The notes under the pieces are model-generated. The model saw nothing but the letters and a program-made list of their open reading frames with translations, had not been told where the DNA came from and ran no database searches. Below are positions 33,809 to 45,072 of a DNA stretch of 64,000 nucleotides, piece after piece (positions within the stretch are counted from its first letter, which is position 1; each line of letters begins with the position of its first letter). The position numbers were made by a program, and so were the translations under genes. The DNA is taken from assembly GCA_036936605.1 (NCBI GenBank), contig JAUPFV010000003.1, positions 105,595,278 to 105,659,277 on the forward strand. The letters are read 5' to 3'. This DNA is from Limnanthes douglasii subsp. nivea (taxonomy: Eukaryota > Streptophyta > Magnoliopsida > Brassicales > Limnanthaceae).

Positions 33809-35807
33809 TGCCTCTAGTTCAAACTTTCTCGCATATAATGAATAAGCTTGGAGATAAGGGATCACATTGTCTTAGGCATCTATTAGGTTTAAAATAACCT
33901 ATTATACTGCCATTGATCAGCATGGACATATTAACGTTTCTAATAAGGTTATTTATAAGATTCACAAAATCATTAGAGAAACCAAAGGTGATTAGGAATT
34001 TAGAGATAAAGGAGTGAAACATCCTATCAAAAGCTTTAGATATGTTGAACTGTATCATTATGTTGCCAGATTTGGGCTTTATATTTAAGTCATATACTAA
34101 CTCTTTGGCTATTACAATATTTTCATGGATAGACCTATCCTTAACATTATCCCCTCGAGAATTAAAGTTAATGTTAGGAAAAATTCTAGAAAGCCTATAT
34201 TTGATAAGTTTGGACATTATTATATTTAGCATTGTACACAAGCCTATAGGTCTATAGTTGCTCCAGTAAATAAGATTAATAGATTTGGAAATTAAGCATA
34301 AACCTGTGGCAAAAATTCTATTAGGAATCTTCTGACCCTGAATGAAAGTATTTAGAGCTTTGCAAAGGTCAGTCTTGATTATCTTCCAGCAAAATTTATA
34401 GATATATATGTTGTATCCATCAATCCCTGAAACATTTGAAGGGTTCATCACATTTATTACACTCAAGATTTCCTCTTTATTTGTAGGCTTAAGTAGAGAT
34501 TTATTATCCTCCAAGGTGACTAGATTAGGAACATTGTAAAAGATTTTGTCTTGCATCTTCATTGATTCATCTTCTGCATTATTATAAGGAAAGCTAGTTA
34601 GAATGTTTTTAAAATATCTTTCAGCTAATTTACCAATAGCCTCAGGATCCAGAATCCAATTGGGGCCATCTTTGATGCTTCTTATAATATTCCTCCTTCT
34701 CCTCATTGAAACGTAGAAGTGGTAATCTTTAGTATTTCTATCCCCAGCTCTCAGCCAAAACCTATAGAATTTTCGTTTCCAAAAATCTTATTCCATTCTT
34801 AATGCTTGAAGGTAGAGGCTAATAGCTTTATTTAGAGTCTATTTAATATCAGGATTATCATTAGAGTACTTAAGAGGTTCTAGTCTTTTAACCTCCTCCT
34901 CAGTGTCCTTGACTTTGTCAAAAATACTTAGAGTTCCATTCCTTGAGACTTTTTTTTAATCTTATCAATTTGTGCCAAAATATTTGAAGAGGATTTCCAT
35001 CCATCTTTTGAGTCCAATTCTGTTCAACAACACTAAAAAGTTTTCATCAAATGTACATGTTCATGAACTTAGCGCTTTTTTTTTGTAAGTGTTATTATTA
35101 AGAGAGATAATGATAATAACGGGAGCCTGGTCAGAACAAGTTCTGGCCATGTGAAGAACTTGGGTCTGCTTGAACCTTTTGGACCAAGAATTGTTAATAA
35201 GTCCGTGATCTAATCTCTTTCATTTATTGTTCCAGTTCCATGTAAATTTAGAGCCAGTAAACCCCATATCTTCAAGCTGACACTCCCTTATAGCATCATT
35301 AAAGTCTTCTATGCTATTATGTCATAATGGCAAACAACCCATCTGTTCCTCAGCAGAAGTGATAACATTAAAATCACCAACTGTAATTCATTCTTTCTAA
35401 GTTGAAGAGATGCTTCTAAGCTGATCCCAAAGAGAAATTCTATTTAATCTATGACAGTTTGCATATATGATAGTTAGGAGGAAACTTTTTTCAAGGCCAT
35501 GATAGAATATATCGAGATTTAAGCACTGGGTATGGCCAGTAAGAGTTGTAATATTGATATCCTGCATCCAGGAAACCCAAATCTTGTTTGAAATATTGGC
35601 AATATAGTTAGTGAACCCCGGTCTTGTGGCTATTTCATCTATTTTCTCAACCTTGGTTAGTGGCTCTTGTATTGCAATCATCTTAATTTTTTCTTTAATA
35701 ATTATGGATTTCAGTCTTCGAACTGTTGCGTTGTTGTTAATACCTCTAACATTCCAGCTAATTATCTTTATCATTTTCAGAGTAAGAATGTTGATGATTT
35801 TTGGCAC
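33809..35807 (-). pseudogene. LINE ORF2, 5' part: endonuclease and start of RT
   Basis: An endonuclease domain begins near 35780 (KIISWNVRGINN, then IKMIAIQEPLTKVEK). After a broken stretch (35390-34710), RT starts near 34706 with NIIRSIKDGPNWI and continues through ISKSINLIYWSNYRPIGLC, NIMIQFNISKAFDRM and CDPLSPSLFII, the motif just before the FADD box. Here element B interrupts it; the FADD box is found on the other side at about 24040. A TGA at 33819-33821 precedes the insertion site. Confidence 0.9.
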
Positions 35808-35960
35808 CTGAATACTTTAGTGACTTGATGAGAAGTTTATTTGGTTTTTTCCATTTCTTAGCAGATTTAAGCTTCGTATTCAGGATCTCATGGAATTCCA
35901 TCTCACTGCCTTGAGCCTTAATAGATGGAGTGTTTGGAGTACTCCCTATATTTTCTTGTC

Positions 35961-37076
35961 TTAGAGTTTCTTTTCCATAAAAAAAAGGTTATCATAGCCA
36001 AGAGATTTGTTGTGCTTGTAATCTTGATCCAGTTTCTGGATTGCTTTAATGATTTCCATGTCTTCAGGAGTGTGTAATTCATGTGATTTGGTTTCGAGAG
36101 AGATGTAATTTGTTGAGTGATATTTGGGAGAGGTTGAAGTTGATTGTAACTTCTTGTAATTGTTGTTCAATGTAACATTCTGATTAGGCTGAATAGTAAT
36201 AGATTTTATTTTTGGGTTAAAAACCTTTTCAACAGATTCATAATTCCTTGGTTTCTCTTTGTTTTGTTTTGTGGCTTCATTGCTTTGGATGATCTGATTT
36301 GTTGTGCTTTTTTGTTTCATCTTCCTTGTGTTTTTCCATACGATTACTTGGATCTTTCTTGCATTCTGTCTGTTTATGACCTACATGGTAGCAAAAACAA
36401 CAACAATTTGGCATATTCTTGTAACTAAGAGATAACCAGCATCCTTCGTTATTGTCGAATCCAATCCAAACATTGTACTGAATTCTCTTCAAAACATCTA
36501 ATTCCACGAGAACAAAACAAACATTTTTATTAGATTTTTTTCTTCATCTGGGAACGATAATCTTATAAGGTACCCATAATGATGAAGCAATGTCAGTCAT
36601 TATTGTGGTGTTATTTTTCGTTATTTTTCATATTTAATATTTAAGTTATATTACTCAAAATCAAGGGTTCATCGAAGATTATCATTATAGAGTTTCCGAT
36701 TGTTCAGTAGCTTCTTGACCAGAGATTGCAGACATCCTCTTTAAGATCAAATTCGAATAACATATACCTTGAATCCCATATCTTCACGTTGTAATCTCTT
36801 TTAAATTAAAAAAAAGTTAAGAAACTGAATTAACAAAGAACGCTCGGGTAATCCACTGGAAAACTTGCCGATCAGAGTTGTTTTAGAATTTTTAACTAAC
36901 GAATCCTTCACCGATTGATGATATTGGATTGAAGCATTATCTAGTTTCCAATTTATCTCTTCTAGTTTAACATTAGACAATGCTTGATCTTTCTTTGTAT
37001 TAACTATATCAGCATAATATTTCCTAATCTTTGCACTTGATGATGACCTTTCTCTATTTTCTGGATTAAAGAACAA
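35961..37076 (-). pseudogene. LINE ORF1 with CCHC zinc knuckle
   Basis: Three pieces are readable: 37076-36801 (NPENRERSSSSAKIRKYYAD, LIGKFSSGLPE, the start typical of plant LINE ORF1 with a DUF4283-like domain), 36507-36277 with NVWIGFDNNEGC and the knuckle CCFCYHVGHKQTEC (C-x2-C-x4-H-x4-C spacing), and a Lys/Asn/Ser-rich tail to 35961. Frames differ between pieces. ORF1 is expected to be the RNA-binding chaperone of the LINE. The part upstream of 37076 is cut by element C. Confidence 0.85.
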
Positions 37077-37089
37077 GGTATTATTCTTT

Positions 37090-37449
37090 GATATGGAAAT
37101 AGGATTTTGAGGACTAAATTGTAAATAATATAAATTTAAGGATTTAATTGTAAGTAATGCAAATTTTATCCTTAATTTGTAACTGATGTAAGTTTTAGAA
37201 GATATTTGTAACTATGTGTAATTAATGAGGACTAAACAGCAATTAGCCCACTTTTTGTAACAAATTTCAGTTTGAGACTAAGTCTTGTCTCCTCTATATA
37301 AAGAGCAAGGCTACTCTAATAAATGGGTTGAACACTTTTTACTTTGAGACTCATTTGTACTTGTGTTTTCTCTCTCCAAAAACTCTCTAGCTCTTTCTCT
37401 CTCTAGAATCACTCTTGACAATTAACTAAGGCAAAATAATAACCCATTA
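37090..37449 (+). repeat. 5' LTR of element C
   Basis: It runs from TGATATGGAAATAGG to AATAACCCATTA. A TATA-like CTATATAAAG lies at about 37293, followed by a pyrimidine-rich TCTCTCTC leader. Confidence 0.9.
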
Positions 37450-37451
37450 AA

Positions 37452-37472
37452 TTGGCGACTCCACTGGAGACG
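37452..37472 (+). other. Primer-binding site of element C
   Basis: TTGGCGACTCCACTGGAGAC lies three bases inside the 5' LTR. From memory it resembles the 3' end complement of a plant arginine tRNA (TGGCGACTCCGCTGGGG), which some Tat/Ogre elements use. It differs from the site used by elements A and B. Confidence 0.75.
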
Positions 37473-37541
37473 TAAAATCAGTGCTCTTATTTTGTTCGAA
37501 ATATTGATACATTCTAGTTGTATCCTCTGATTAAAATTCAT

Positions 37542-39461
37542 ATGATGAATCCTGAAAATAATCCTACGCTTCAGTCAATGATGGATACTGAGAAAACTGA
37601 TGGAAATAGAACTGATGTAAATTGAACTGATGGATCATCTCCGATCCGAGCTCAATCTGATATCAAGACGCGAATGAACCAACTTTTAGATAAAATTAAT
37701 ACATTGAATGAGAAATATGAACGGAGGCAGCAAGAGATACTCTCATCAAGGCTCAGATCCGAGGTTAAACAGGAAATAGAAAAGACCTAGGTGGAAGGCC
37801 AGTCAGATCGATCTTTTGATGATCGACGCGCTAAGTCCGAACACAAAAAAGCACGTTTTGTGGCTCATAAAGAACGATATTCATCTCAAAATAAGAGAAA
37901 GGATAAACAAAAATTAGTGACTTCTAGTGACGAGGAGGTCGAAAATTTAGCCTTGGGTTTTAAAAGGCACAAAGGTTCTTCAAAAGGGGAATCTGATAGA
38001 GATTATTCGAGGAAGTATAAAAAGGAAAGTAAATCTAAGAATGTTACCCGTTCAACTTGGCATGAAGGAATTCCTTCTAATCAATATGCTGAAACTGATA
38101 GTAACCTATATGTTACAATGGGAACTGATAATCAGTTCGTTCAAGGTGTTGACTGGAGATATTCTCCGTTGAGAGATGAAATTTGATCCATGGCGCTTCC
38201 GAAGCGTTGTGACATTTTGAAGATGGAGAAGTTTGATGGGATGCAGGATCCCGATGATCACATCGAACAATTCAAGAATTATATGATGAATTTCAAAGAT
38301 GACGACCTTCTTGAGTGTCGTGCATTTTCACAGACTTTTAAGGGAACAACTCTTAAGTAGTAAAACAGGATTCTGAGGGGGTCCATATCAAATTTCAGAG
38401 ATTGCGATACTGCTTTTCGAAGGTAGTTTATGGGAAGCAAAGATAGGAGAGCAAATGTTGATACCTTTATTTAGTGCAAGCATGCACCGAGAGAAAAGTT
38501 GAAAGACTATACAAAGAGATTTGTGTTGACCAAGGCTAGTTTGGACAACTGTGAGGAAAATATGGCGATGGCAACTTTTTGCCAAGGATTATTGCCAGGG
38601 GACCTGGCTAATGAGACGATAAAGAGATGGGCCTTGAATTTTGAAGCTTTGATGGCTCAAGTTGAGGATCAGATCAAAGTGGAGGAGTCGAGTAGAGTCC
38701 AAGGAGGACCAGTCAGTACTCCAAAAAATTCGAGACATGCAGCCAATAATCAGGGGCAGCCCTCGAATGGTAATAACAATGGAAATGGCAATCAGCATTC
38801 AAGGAAGAAGAACATCAATTTTCCTCCTCGGAGTGGTGGTTACTCAAATCACGCTCCATCTAACACTTAAAATAGGCCTAGACCAAATACATGGGTCAAG
38901 CCAGAGTACTATGCTGATTTGACAGAGAATGTGTCTGTTATTTGGGATAAGACTAAGAGCTTTGTAAATTTCAGGAAGCCGACTTCAGCAGACCAATAGA
39001 GGAGAGAAATAATAAATTTTTTAGATTTCGTGATGATATTGGACATGATACAAATGATTGTATTGCTCTGAAGAAAGAAATCCAATATTTGATTGAGTAT
39101 GGAAAGCTCCTGACTTATGTGAAGTCATATGGGACTGCATCGAAAAATAATGGTGCATCGACTTCGAAGGCTGCACCGCCAGCTGAAAATCTGATGATTT
39201 TGGATTCACAGGCTGAACCGTTCGATGCTTCTTCTTAGTATGTTGAAAAATATCCAAATAGATTGATTTTGATGGCAGTGGGAGAATCTGTGGAAAATGG
39301 ACGTGTTCGGGAGCTATGCAAGTTTTTTGAATCGTTGGCTATTTTTGGAGATGATTCAGTGACTAGGAACTCGGATAGTTCGAGGAAAAGGCATGTGGTC
39401 AATTTGACAACTGAAATTGAAGGGAGGATGTCTACGCACTTGTATGTAAATTTAAGGATTT
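37542..39461 (+). pseudogene. Element C gag and beginning of protease region
   Basis: From the ATG at 37542 the text is a charged N-terminal part (NQLLDKINTLNEKYERRQQE, then SDEEVENLALGFKRHKG), the gag core near 38220-38640 (MEKFDGMQDPDDHIEQFKNY, FCQGLLPGDLANETIKRW), a Gly/Asn-rich linker, and a nucleocapsid-like RDDIGHDTNDCIALK near 39020-39075. It ends in LCKFFESLAIFGDDSV and SSRKRHVVNLTTE at the protease start. Stops, for example TAG at 38359 and TAA at 38868, break it. It is related to, but clearly diverged from, gag of A and B. Confidence 0.85.
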
Positions 39462-39765
39462 AATTGTAAGTAATGTAATTTTTGTCCTTAATTTGTAACT
39501 GATGTAAGTTTTAGAGGATATTTGTAACTATATGTAATTAGTGAGGACTAAACAGCACTTAGTCCACTTTTTGTAACATATTTCAGTTTGAGACTAAGTC
39601 TTGGCTCCTCTATATAAAAGGCAAGGCTACTCTAATAAAGGGGTTGAACACTTTTACTTTGAAACTCATTTGTACTTTTGTTTTTTCTCTCTAAAAACTC
39701 TTTAGCTCTTTCGCTCTCTAGAATTCACTCTTGACAATTAACTAAGGCAAAATAATAACCAATCA
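39446..39765 (+). repeat. 3' LTR of element C, missing its first 42 bases
   Basis: Homology to the 5' LTR begins at TAAATTTAAGGATTTAATTG and continues to AATAACCAATCA, followed by the TTCTT duplication. Confidence 0.9.
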
Positions 39766-39770
39766 TTCTT

Positions 39771-39934
39771 CAAAAAATTCGTTGTTGTAGATTTTCATTG
39801 AGAAGAAGATATCTACAAAGAGAAATCAATACCGTGATCCAGAGAAGATGATGATTTCCATTACTCGGGAGATTAGAAGATCTCAGAAGAATCTTGATCT
39901 GATTCTTCATCGTAGATCATAGATATATAAGGTT
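39771..39934 (-). other. 5' leader of the split LINE
   Basis: This piece lies between the element C target duplication and the LINE target duplication, so by position it is the 5' end of the LINE. On the minus strand it contains an ATG followed by IYNNEFFEE-like text that stops soon. No longer ORF is present. Confidence 0.65.
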
Positions 39935-39945
39935 TCTTAGGTTAG

Positions 39946-40566
39946 ATAATGTCTACTAAAATGTGTAATTTAATTTTAATCATCTTTGCTAAAAATTAGA
40001 GTTACGTAAGCTAATATTAAACGAAAAAATACTATTAAAACTAATGTATTAAAATATATGCCGGTGAATTTGTTAAATACTTACCTGACAAGAAAAAAAA
40101 TTTACATACAAAATGTTTACAGACATTTGTAATTTAACTTCAATTATATGTGCTAAAAATTACAGTTTACGAAAATATTATAAAATAAATAAAAAACAAT
40201 AAATAAATAAATAAATCACGAAGATAGTAAAAATTATTGTCACGCCATCTAATATATAATTTTATATATTAACAAAAAAATAAATTTAACATGTCAATTT
40301 TTGTTTTTTGCTATCTTCGTGATTGTACATACTCTCACATGTTAACTGACTATAAAAACTTAGTAGACGAGTTAATAATTCTTTTTTCATATTATCTTAA
40401 CATCAAATTTAACATGCTGATTTGAATACAAAATTTAACATGCTAACAAAACTGTAAATTTAACATGCCGATAAGACGTATATCCTTTAACTATATAAAT
40501 ATTAAATTAGGAGATAACATATGACTAACCTCCAGTTAAAAGTTTATAAAATTACGTCCGAGTGGA
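39946..40566. other. AT-rich gap between LINE and MULE; small inverted repeat
   Basis: No gene is seen. Two diverged copies of a TTTGCTAAAAATTA-like stretch lie at about 39965-40030 and 40125-40170. An inverted repeat AATCACGAAGATAG / CTATCTTCGTGATT bounds 40214-40324 (111 bp), and the word AAATTTAACATG recurs four times between 40270 and 40470. Confidence 0.5.
40214..40324. repeat. 111-bp inverted-repeat unit (possible MITE remnant)
   Basis: The ends AATCACGAAGATAG (40214-40227) and CTATCTTCGTGATT (40311-40324) are perfect inverted copies, and pairing continues weakly into an A/T-rich part. No target duplication is certain. Confidence 0.5.
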
Positions 40567-40892
40567 ATATTTTTAGGGTATGGTTATATATATCTAATTC
40601 AGGCTTAAGTATACCCAAAATCAACATTTGTCTTTCGTTTGATTTTTTTTGACATTTTTACCCTCCATCAGAAAATTAATATCTAAACTGCCATTAAGTA
40701 AAAAAAAACTACTAAGTGTATCCTGAGTATACCCAATTCACCAAAAGTCCTATTTCGCTATCTATACCCAAACAAACACTCTTCTTTGCTGAATTTAGTA
40801 TCGAAATAGTATAGTTTTCTTAAAATTGTTGAAACCTAATTCAAACTTCCTAAGAAAATCAAGAACATTCAACCTAAAACACAAAATCGATC

Positions 40893-43800
40893 ATGACCGA
40901 AGCAGGACTAGGGATCATCGTGGAGGAGTTGATGTCGCCGGAGAAAAGGAATGATGAAATTTTGCCGGAAAAAGAGATGGAGTCGCCGGAGAAGGAGCCA
41001 CCGTCGCCGGAGCAGCCACCACCATCGCCGGAGAAGGTACTAACCAACCCGGTGGCCCATGCACCATCAGTTCTAGGCCATGGAACCGATGGTGCGTAGG
41101 TGACGTACGACCGGTTCTTGGCCAAGAACCGATGGTGCATGGGCCACCAGCCGGTCGGTTCCATAGCCTTGGATCCACCGGCCCTGAGGCCATGAACCGG
41201 TGGTGCTGGGGCCTCAGTCCGCTCGGTTATGAGGCCCCAGCACCACTGGTTCATGGCCTCAGCACCGGTGGTGCTTATGGCCGTGTCCGGCCGGTTCTGA
41301 GGCCTAGAACCACCGGTTTTAGGCCTCAGAACCTTGGATTCGCGCATGTTTTTCGAAAAAAATCAAGATTTTTTTTTTATGTTTTTAACTATACCTGAAT
41401 GTTTATTGTGCTTTTTTGTTGTGTAACAGGGGACGGATGTCGCAAGTGGGACTGAGGCACCTTCCGCTACTGATTATAGTCATTTGTTCTTCACTACCGA
41501 GTTCTACACACACGACGCGTTGGTGAAATGGGTTACGAAGATAGAAAAACTTTATGGTATGGTTATCAACATAAGTCGGCGCGACAAAGTAAACATCAGA
41601 AAAAATCCGAGAGTTGCAGAAAAAGACCGTAAACGGAAGTCTACAGGAACGAAAAAGATTGACTGCCCATTTCAGCTTCTCGGGTCAATGGTTGCCCCAG
41701 ATCAATGGAAGTTAGAAGTAAAATGTGGTACTCATAACCATGAGACTTCTATACATCTAGATGGTCATTATTTTACTGGCCGTTTGAATGATGAAGAGAT
41801 GGAATATGTTGAACGAGCGTCCTTAATTGGTACTAACCCCAGAGATATACTGAATGGTGTGAAGAAATTGAACGAAGATAATGTTTCTACCATGCGGAAG
41901 ATCTACAATGCATGACAGAAAAGTCGGGTTTTAAAGAAGGCGGGTAGGTCACAACTTCAGTTCTTGTTGGGTGAGCGTAAGTCACAAAATTATTATGAAT
42001 GGCATAAATCTGGTGAAGACGATGGACAAATCATTACAGATTTGTTTTTTGCCCATCCTGTTAGTGTTGACCTTTTGCGGACATTTCCGACAGTTTTGGT
42101 TATAGATAGTACATATAAAGTGATACGATATGGTATGCCATTGTTCGAGATAGTGGGTGTGACGTGTACCGGATTGACTTTCTGTGCGGCATTTGCCTTC
42201 ATGTCGGGTGAGAAGTTAAACAACTTCAAATGGGTGTTAGAGTGTTTGAAGTCGTTGATTTCCGTTCACGGAATTCAAGAACCTCGGGTCATCCTAACCG
42301 ACAGAGATTTAGCATTGATGAATTCTATAGAAGTGGTATTCCCAGAGAAAGCGCATATGCTATGTCGCTGGCACATAAACCAAAATGTTCAAGGGCAAAC
42401 AAGACAACACTTCCTCGAGAAAAGTGATCATAACGAATTTGTTAGTGCTTGGAAGAAGATTGCGTATGCAGGATCAGAGATTGAATTCGATCACGCCAGA
42501 CGGGACATGAAATTGGAGTACAAAGATTACCCTCTTGCAATTGAATACACTGAAAAATCGTGGCTCGATAAGTACATAGACAAATTTGTTGTTTGGAAGA
42601 TGAACAAAAACATGCATTTGGGACATTGCACAACTAACCGCGTCGAGAGTGCTATTTCTAACCTAAAGCGTTACATACGTACGAGCAAATTAAACTTCGA
42701 GTTATTTTGGGGGAGGGTTCATTCGCTTGTTGAAATCCAACATGCTGCCATTAGGTCGTCGTTCGAGAAGAGTCGTTACATAGCACTGCATAAGTTCGCG
42801 GATAAACTGTTTGATGAGATTCGAGGCAAGGTTTCCCACATTGCGTTAGAACTATTTTCCTCTGAAGTAGAGAAGGCCGAAGATACTAAGATGGTCGCTA
42901 TTGAAGATGGGTCGGATGTTAAAGACACTGGCGACTGTATATGCGCTATAAAATCTACACATGGTATACCTTGCTATCACCAGGTCCGCAAGTGGCGTAA
43001 AGGTGGAATGTCTGCCTCTCTAGATGCTTTCCACATCCACTGGACAAGGTTAGAAATAATGCCTCGTACATTCCGTACGACCATGGAAATTCTCAAAGAT
43101 GATCAGCTAAAGCTGGTAACCGATGTTATGGAGACAAAAGATGAAAGCCGTATCAAACATATTTACAAGAAATGGTTTGAAGTTGTTTATCCTGAAACAT
43201 CGTCATTGCTAGAGCCATTGGAGAAGCAGAAACACCAAGGCCGCCCACAGGTGAAAAGAAAGTTAGTAGTGGATACATCATCCACTAAACAGGACATGAG
43301 CGGATGGGAGTACCCGCTAAAAGAGGATGAAGGTAGTCATGACGCAGTCATGCATTCTTTAAAACCAACAAAAGTTAAAAAGGGTAAAGCAGTTGGTAGT
43401 GAATCAACGATTCAGGCAGATGTGCCTAGAATACCTCGTACTCGTACCTCTTCCATTTCCTCGTTAGGTAGCAACATCGTACAACCGTCCATTGATCGAG
43501 TCACAGAACTAATACCTGACCCGAAAGGTTTTTTGCGTTGGTTTCCGATTCACTTTAACCCTTTTATATCAGGTATTAATGATGTTAAGCCAGATGGTCA
43601 TTGTGGATATAGAGCAGTTTCATTTGGGTTGTATGGTCACGAAGAAGGTTGGAGAGGTGTTCGGAAGGAAATATACGATGAACTAATGGAAAACTACAAC
43701 ACGTACAACAAGATTTATAACGGTAAAGAGGATTACCTGAAGGTTGCAAAAAGTATAAACTACTACAAGACTCCAGCGTCACCCAAATATTGGATGACAA

Positions 43801-44242
43801 TGCCTGAAATGGGGATTGCGATTGCAACCAAGTTCGAATGCATTGTTCATTTTATGTCTCTCGTAGGGTCTCACAACTGTAGTCATACTTTTTTACCTCT
43901 GCGCGGTAAGCCTCCCATTATGGCCCAAAGACGTGAGATTGGGTTTGGATTCGTCGATACTAACCACTTTGTCAATGTAAGTCATTCGATATATGGTTAT
44001 ATTTTTTCTCACCACTATATTACTCAATTGTTGGTTTTAATTTAAGTAGTATTAAACAGCTATCAATCAAGCCCCTTTGCCCTTGCGCACGCATACATCC
44101 TACGTGGCAGAAGTTGAAGAGCGAAGATGCTACGAATTGGGAGCTACCAATAGTTGGTCGCTGCAAGAAATACACGGAACTCGAAGGGAGAAAGCTAGTT
44201 TGTTCATTCCCAGAAGTAACTGATCTTGATGAATTTGTTTAG
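40893..44242 (+). pseudogene. MULE transposase with SWIM zinc finger and C-terminal OTU-like protease domain
   Basis: Three exons fit: 40893-41036 (Glu/Pro/Ser-rich, SPEKEPPSPEQ), 41430-43976 and 44060-44242, all in phase 0 with consensus GT/AG ends, giving 957 codons. A TGA at 41913-41915 is the only stop; the position fits CGA (Arg) to TGA in an IYNARQK-like motif. Domains: a WRKY-GCM1-like finger (DCPFQL ... VKCGTHNHE), MULE DDE transposase (VLVIDSTYKV, ILTDRDLALMNSI, CRWHINQN), SWIM finger (CICAIKSTHGIPCYH), then an OTU-like domain with PDGHCGYRA (Asp, Cys) and TNHFVN (His). The last exon continues directly after the catalytic His. OTU domains are cysteine proteases, mostly deubiquitinases; activity here is inferred. 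Confidence 0.9.
41037..41429 (+). other. Intron 1 of the MULE transposase, with hairpin array 1
   Basis: The intron runs from GTACTA to GTGTAACAG. Its first 300 bases are unusually G+C-rich and hold three long stem-loops: 41051-41079 with 41120-41148 (27 of 29 paired), 41186-41216 with 41230-41260 (30 of 31 paired), and 41293-41306 with 41320-41333 (perfect 14). The arms repeat GCACCATCGGTT, GCACCACCGGTT and GGCC words. Short ORFs on both strands here are by-products of this composition. Confidence 0.85.
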
Positions 44243-44516
44243 TAGGTTTATGTGTTTTGGTCGGGTTTATGTTATTGTTTCGAACTCATTTGTGTCTTTT
44301 GGTCAGTTTGTAAGGATTTATGTTGTTTAGAACTTTGTTTGTTTCACTACATCGTTTTGGTCGTTTTGGTCCTTCCCTTTTATTGCAGTAATCCATGCAA
44401 CTTACCAACTTATAACGATACACCAATAATCATTTCATAACTAAAGTAAAACATCGCAAACAAGCAACAACAACATCTTCTAAACATTAGTACATAACTT
44501 GATATAGAACAGACAA

Positions 44517-44906
44517 TTAGTCAAAATCGTAGCCTCCATTGTCGCTGAGAATACGCACTGTTTCCTCCTTCGTGGAAATTTGAGAATGAACGTATTGTGC
44601 CATTTCCAAAGACAGATAGTCCGTGATAATTAAACCGAAGGAGTCGAATGCTTCATTCCTGACTTCTGGGGGCTCGTTAAAAACCAAGAACATCGGTCCA
44701 CTAGTTATAGACTTGTACATAGTGGCTACCTCTTGACGAGTACGAAATCGAGGCATTTATCTAGATGTAGACATTTCGCCGTACATGAAATACATCATAC
44801 ACAAAACTTCATCAAAGAACTCATCGGTATTATCGTCCGGCCGTTTGAACTTCACAGCTTTCGCAGCCTTGAGCAGATGAGCATCATCAAACACACTCCA
44901 ACCCAT
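44517..44906 (-). pseudogene. Small MULE-encoded ORF of unknown function
   Basis: From ATG at 44906 the frame reads MGWSVFDDAHLLKAAKAVKF and, after one TAA at 44757-44759, continues in the same frame with MPRFRTRQEVATMYKSI to the stop at 44517, about 128 residues in all. A TATA-like CTATATAAGG lies about 60 bases upstream (44970-44980, minus strand), followed by a short leader. No known domain is recognised; it is acidic and mostly helical in appearance. It lies between the convergent ends of transposase and PMD gene. An accessory protein of the element is possible. Confidence 0.55.
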
Positions 44907-45072
44907 TAAGAAAGACTTCAACTATGTTAGAAGAAGAGTTTTGTGTGTTTGGTGTTGTAAGGTAGACTTCCTTATATAGAAGAATGAGAGTTTACTTTGG
45001 CGGGAATTTAAGAGCGCGAAAACAGAAAACGCGGGAAAAAAAACCGGGAAAAAAATTCCAAGATACAATTGC

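Larger units (their letters stand above)
37090..39765 (+). mobile_element. Element C: gag-only Tat-like Ty3/gypsy copy with 5-bp target duplication
   Basis: The 5' LTR (37090-37449) starts TGATATGG. The 3' LTR (39446-39765) lacks the first 42 bases but ends equivalently; the copies differ at about 21 positions by eye over 318 bp. The duplication TTCTT is at 37085-37089 and 39766-39770. Only a gag region lies between; the sequence jumps from the start of the protease region into LTR position 43. It interrupts the 5' part of the split LINE. Confidence 0.92.
22148..39934 (-). mobile_element. Near full-length L1-type LINE split by two LTR retrotransposons
   Basis: The element is flanked by TCTTAGGTTAG at 22137-22147 and 39935-39945, an 11-bp target duplication. 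A run of 12 T at 22148-22159 is its 3' tail seen from the plus strand. Inside, on the minus strand, lie a 5' leader, ORF1 with a CCHC knuckle, and ORF2 with endonuclease, RT and a C-terminal RNase H. Elements B (with its 5-bp duplication) and C (likewise) interrupt it; without them about 5.4 kb remain, a normal LINE length. ORF1 and ORF2 carry several stops. Confidence 0.88.

Noticed and set aside
40874..41398. Overlapping ORFs on both strands in the GC-rich part of the MULE (up to 157 residues, Pro/Gly/Ala-rich)
   Set aside because: They lie over the hairpin array and intron 1; the repeated words code in all frames, while consensus splice sites remove the region from the transposase mRNA.
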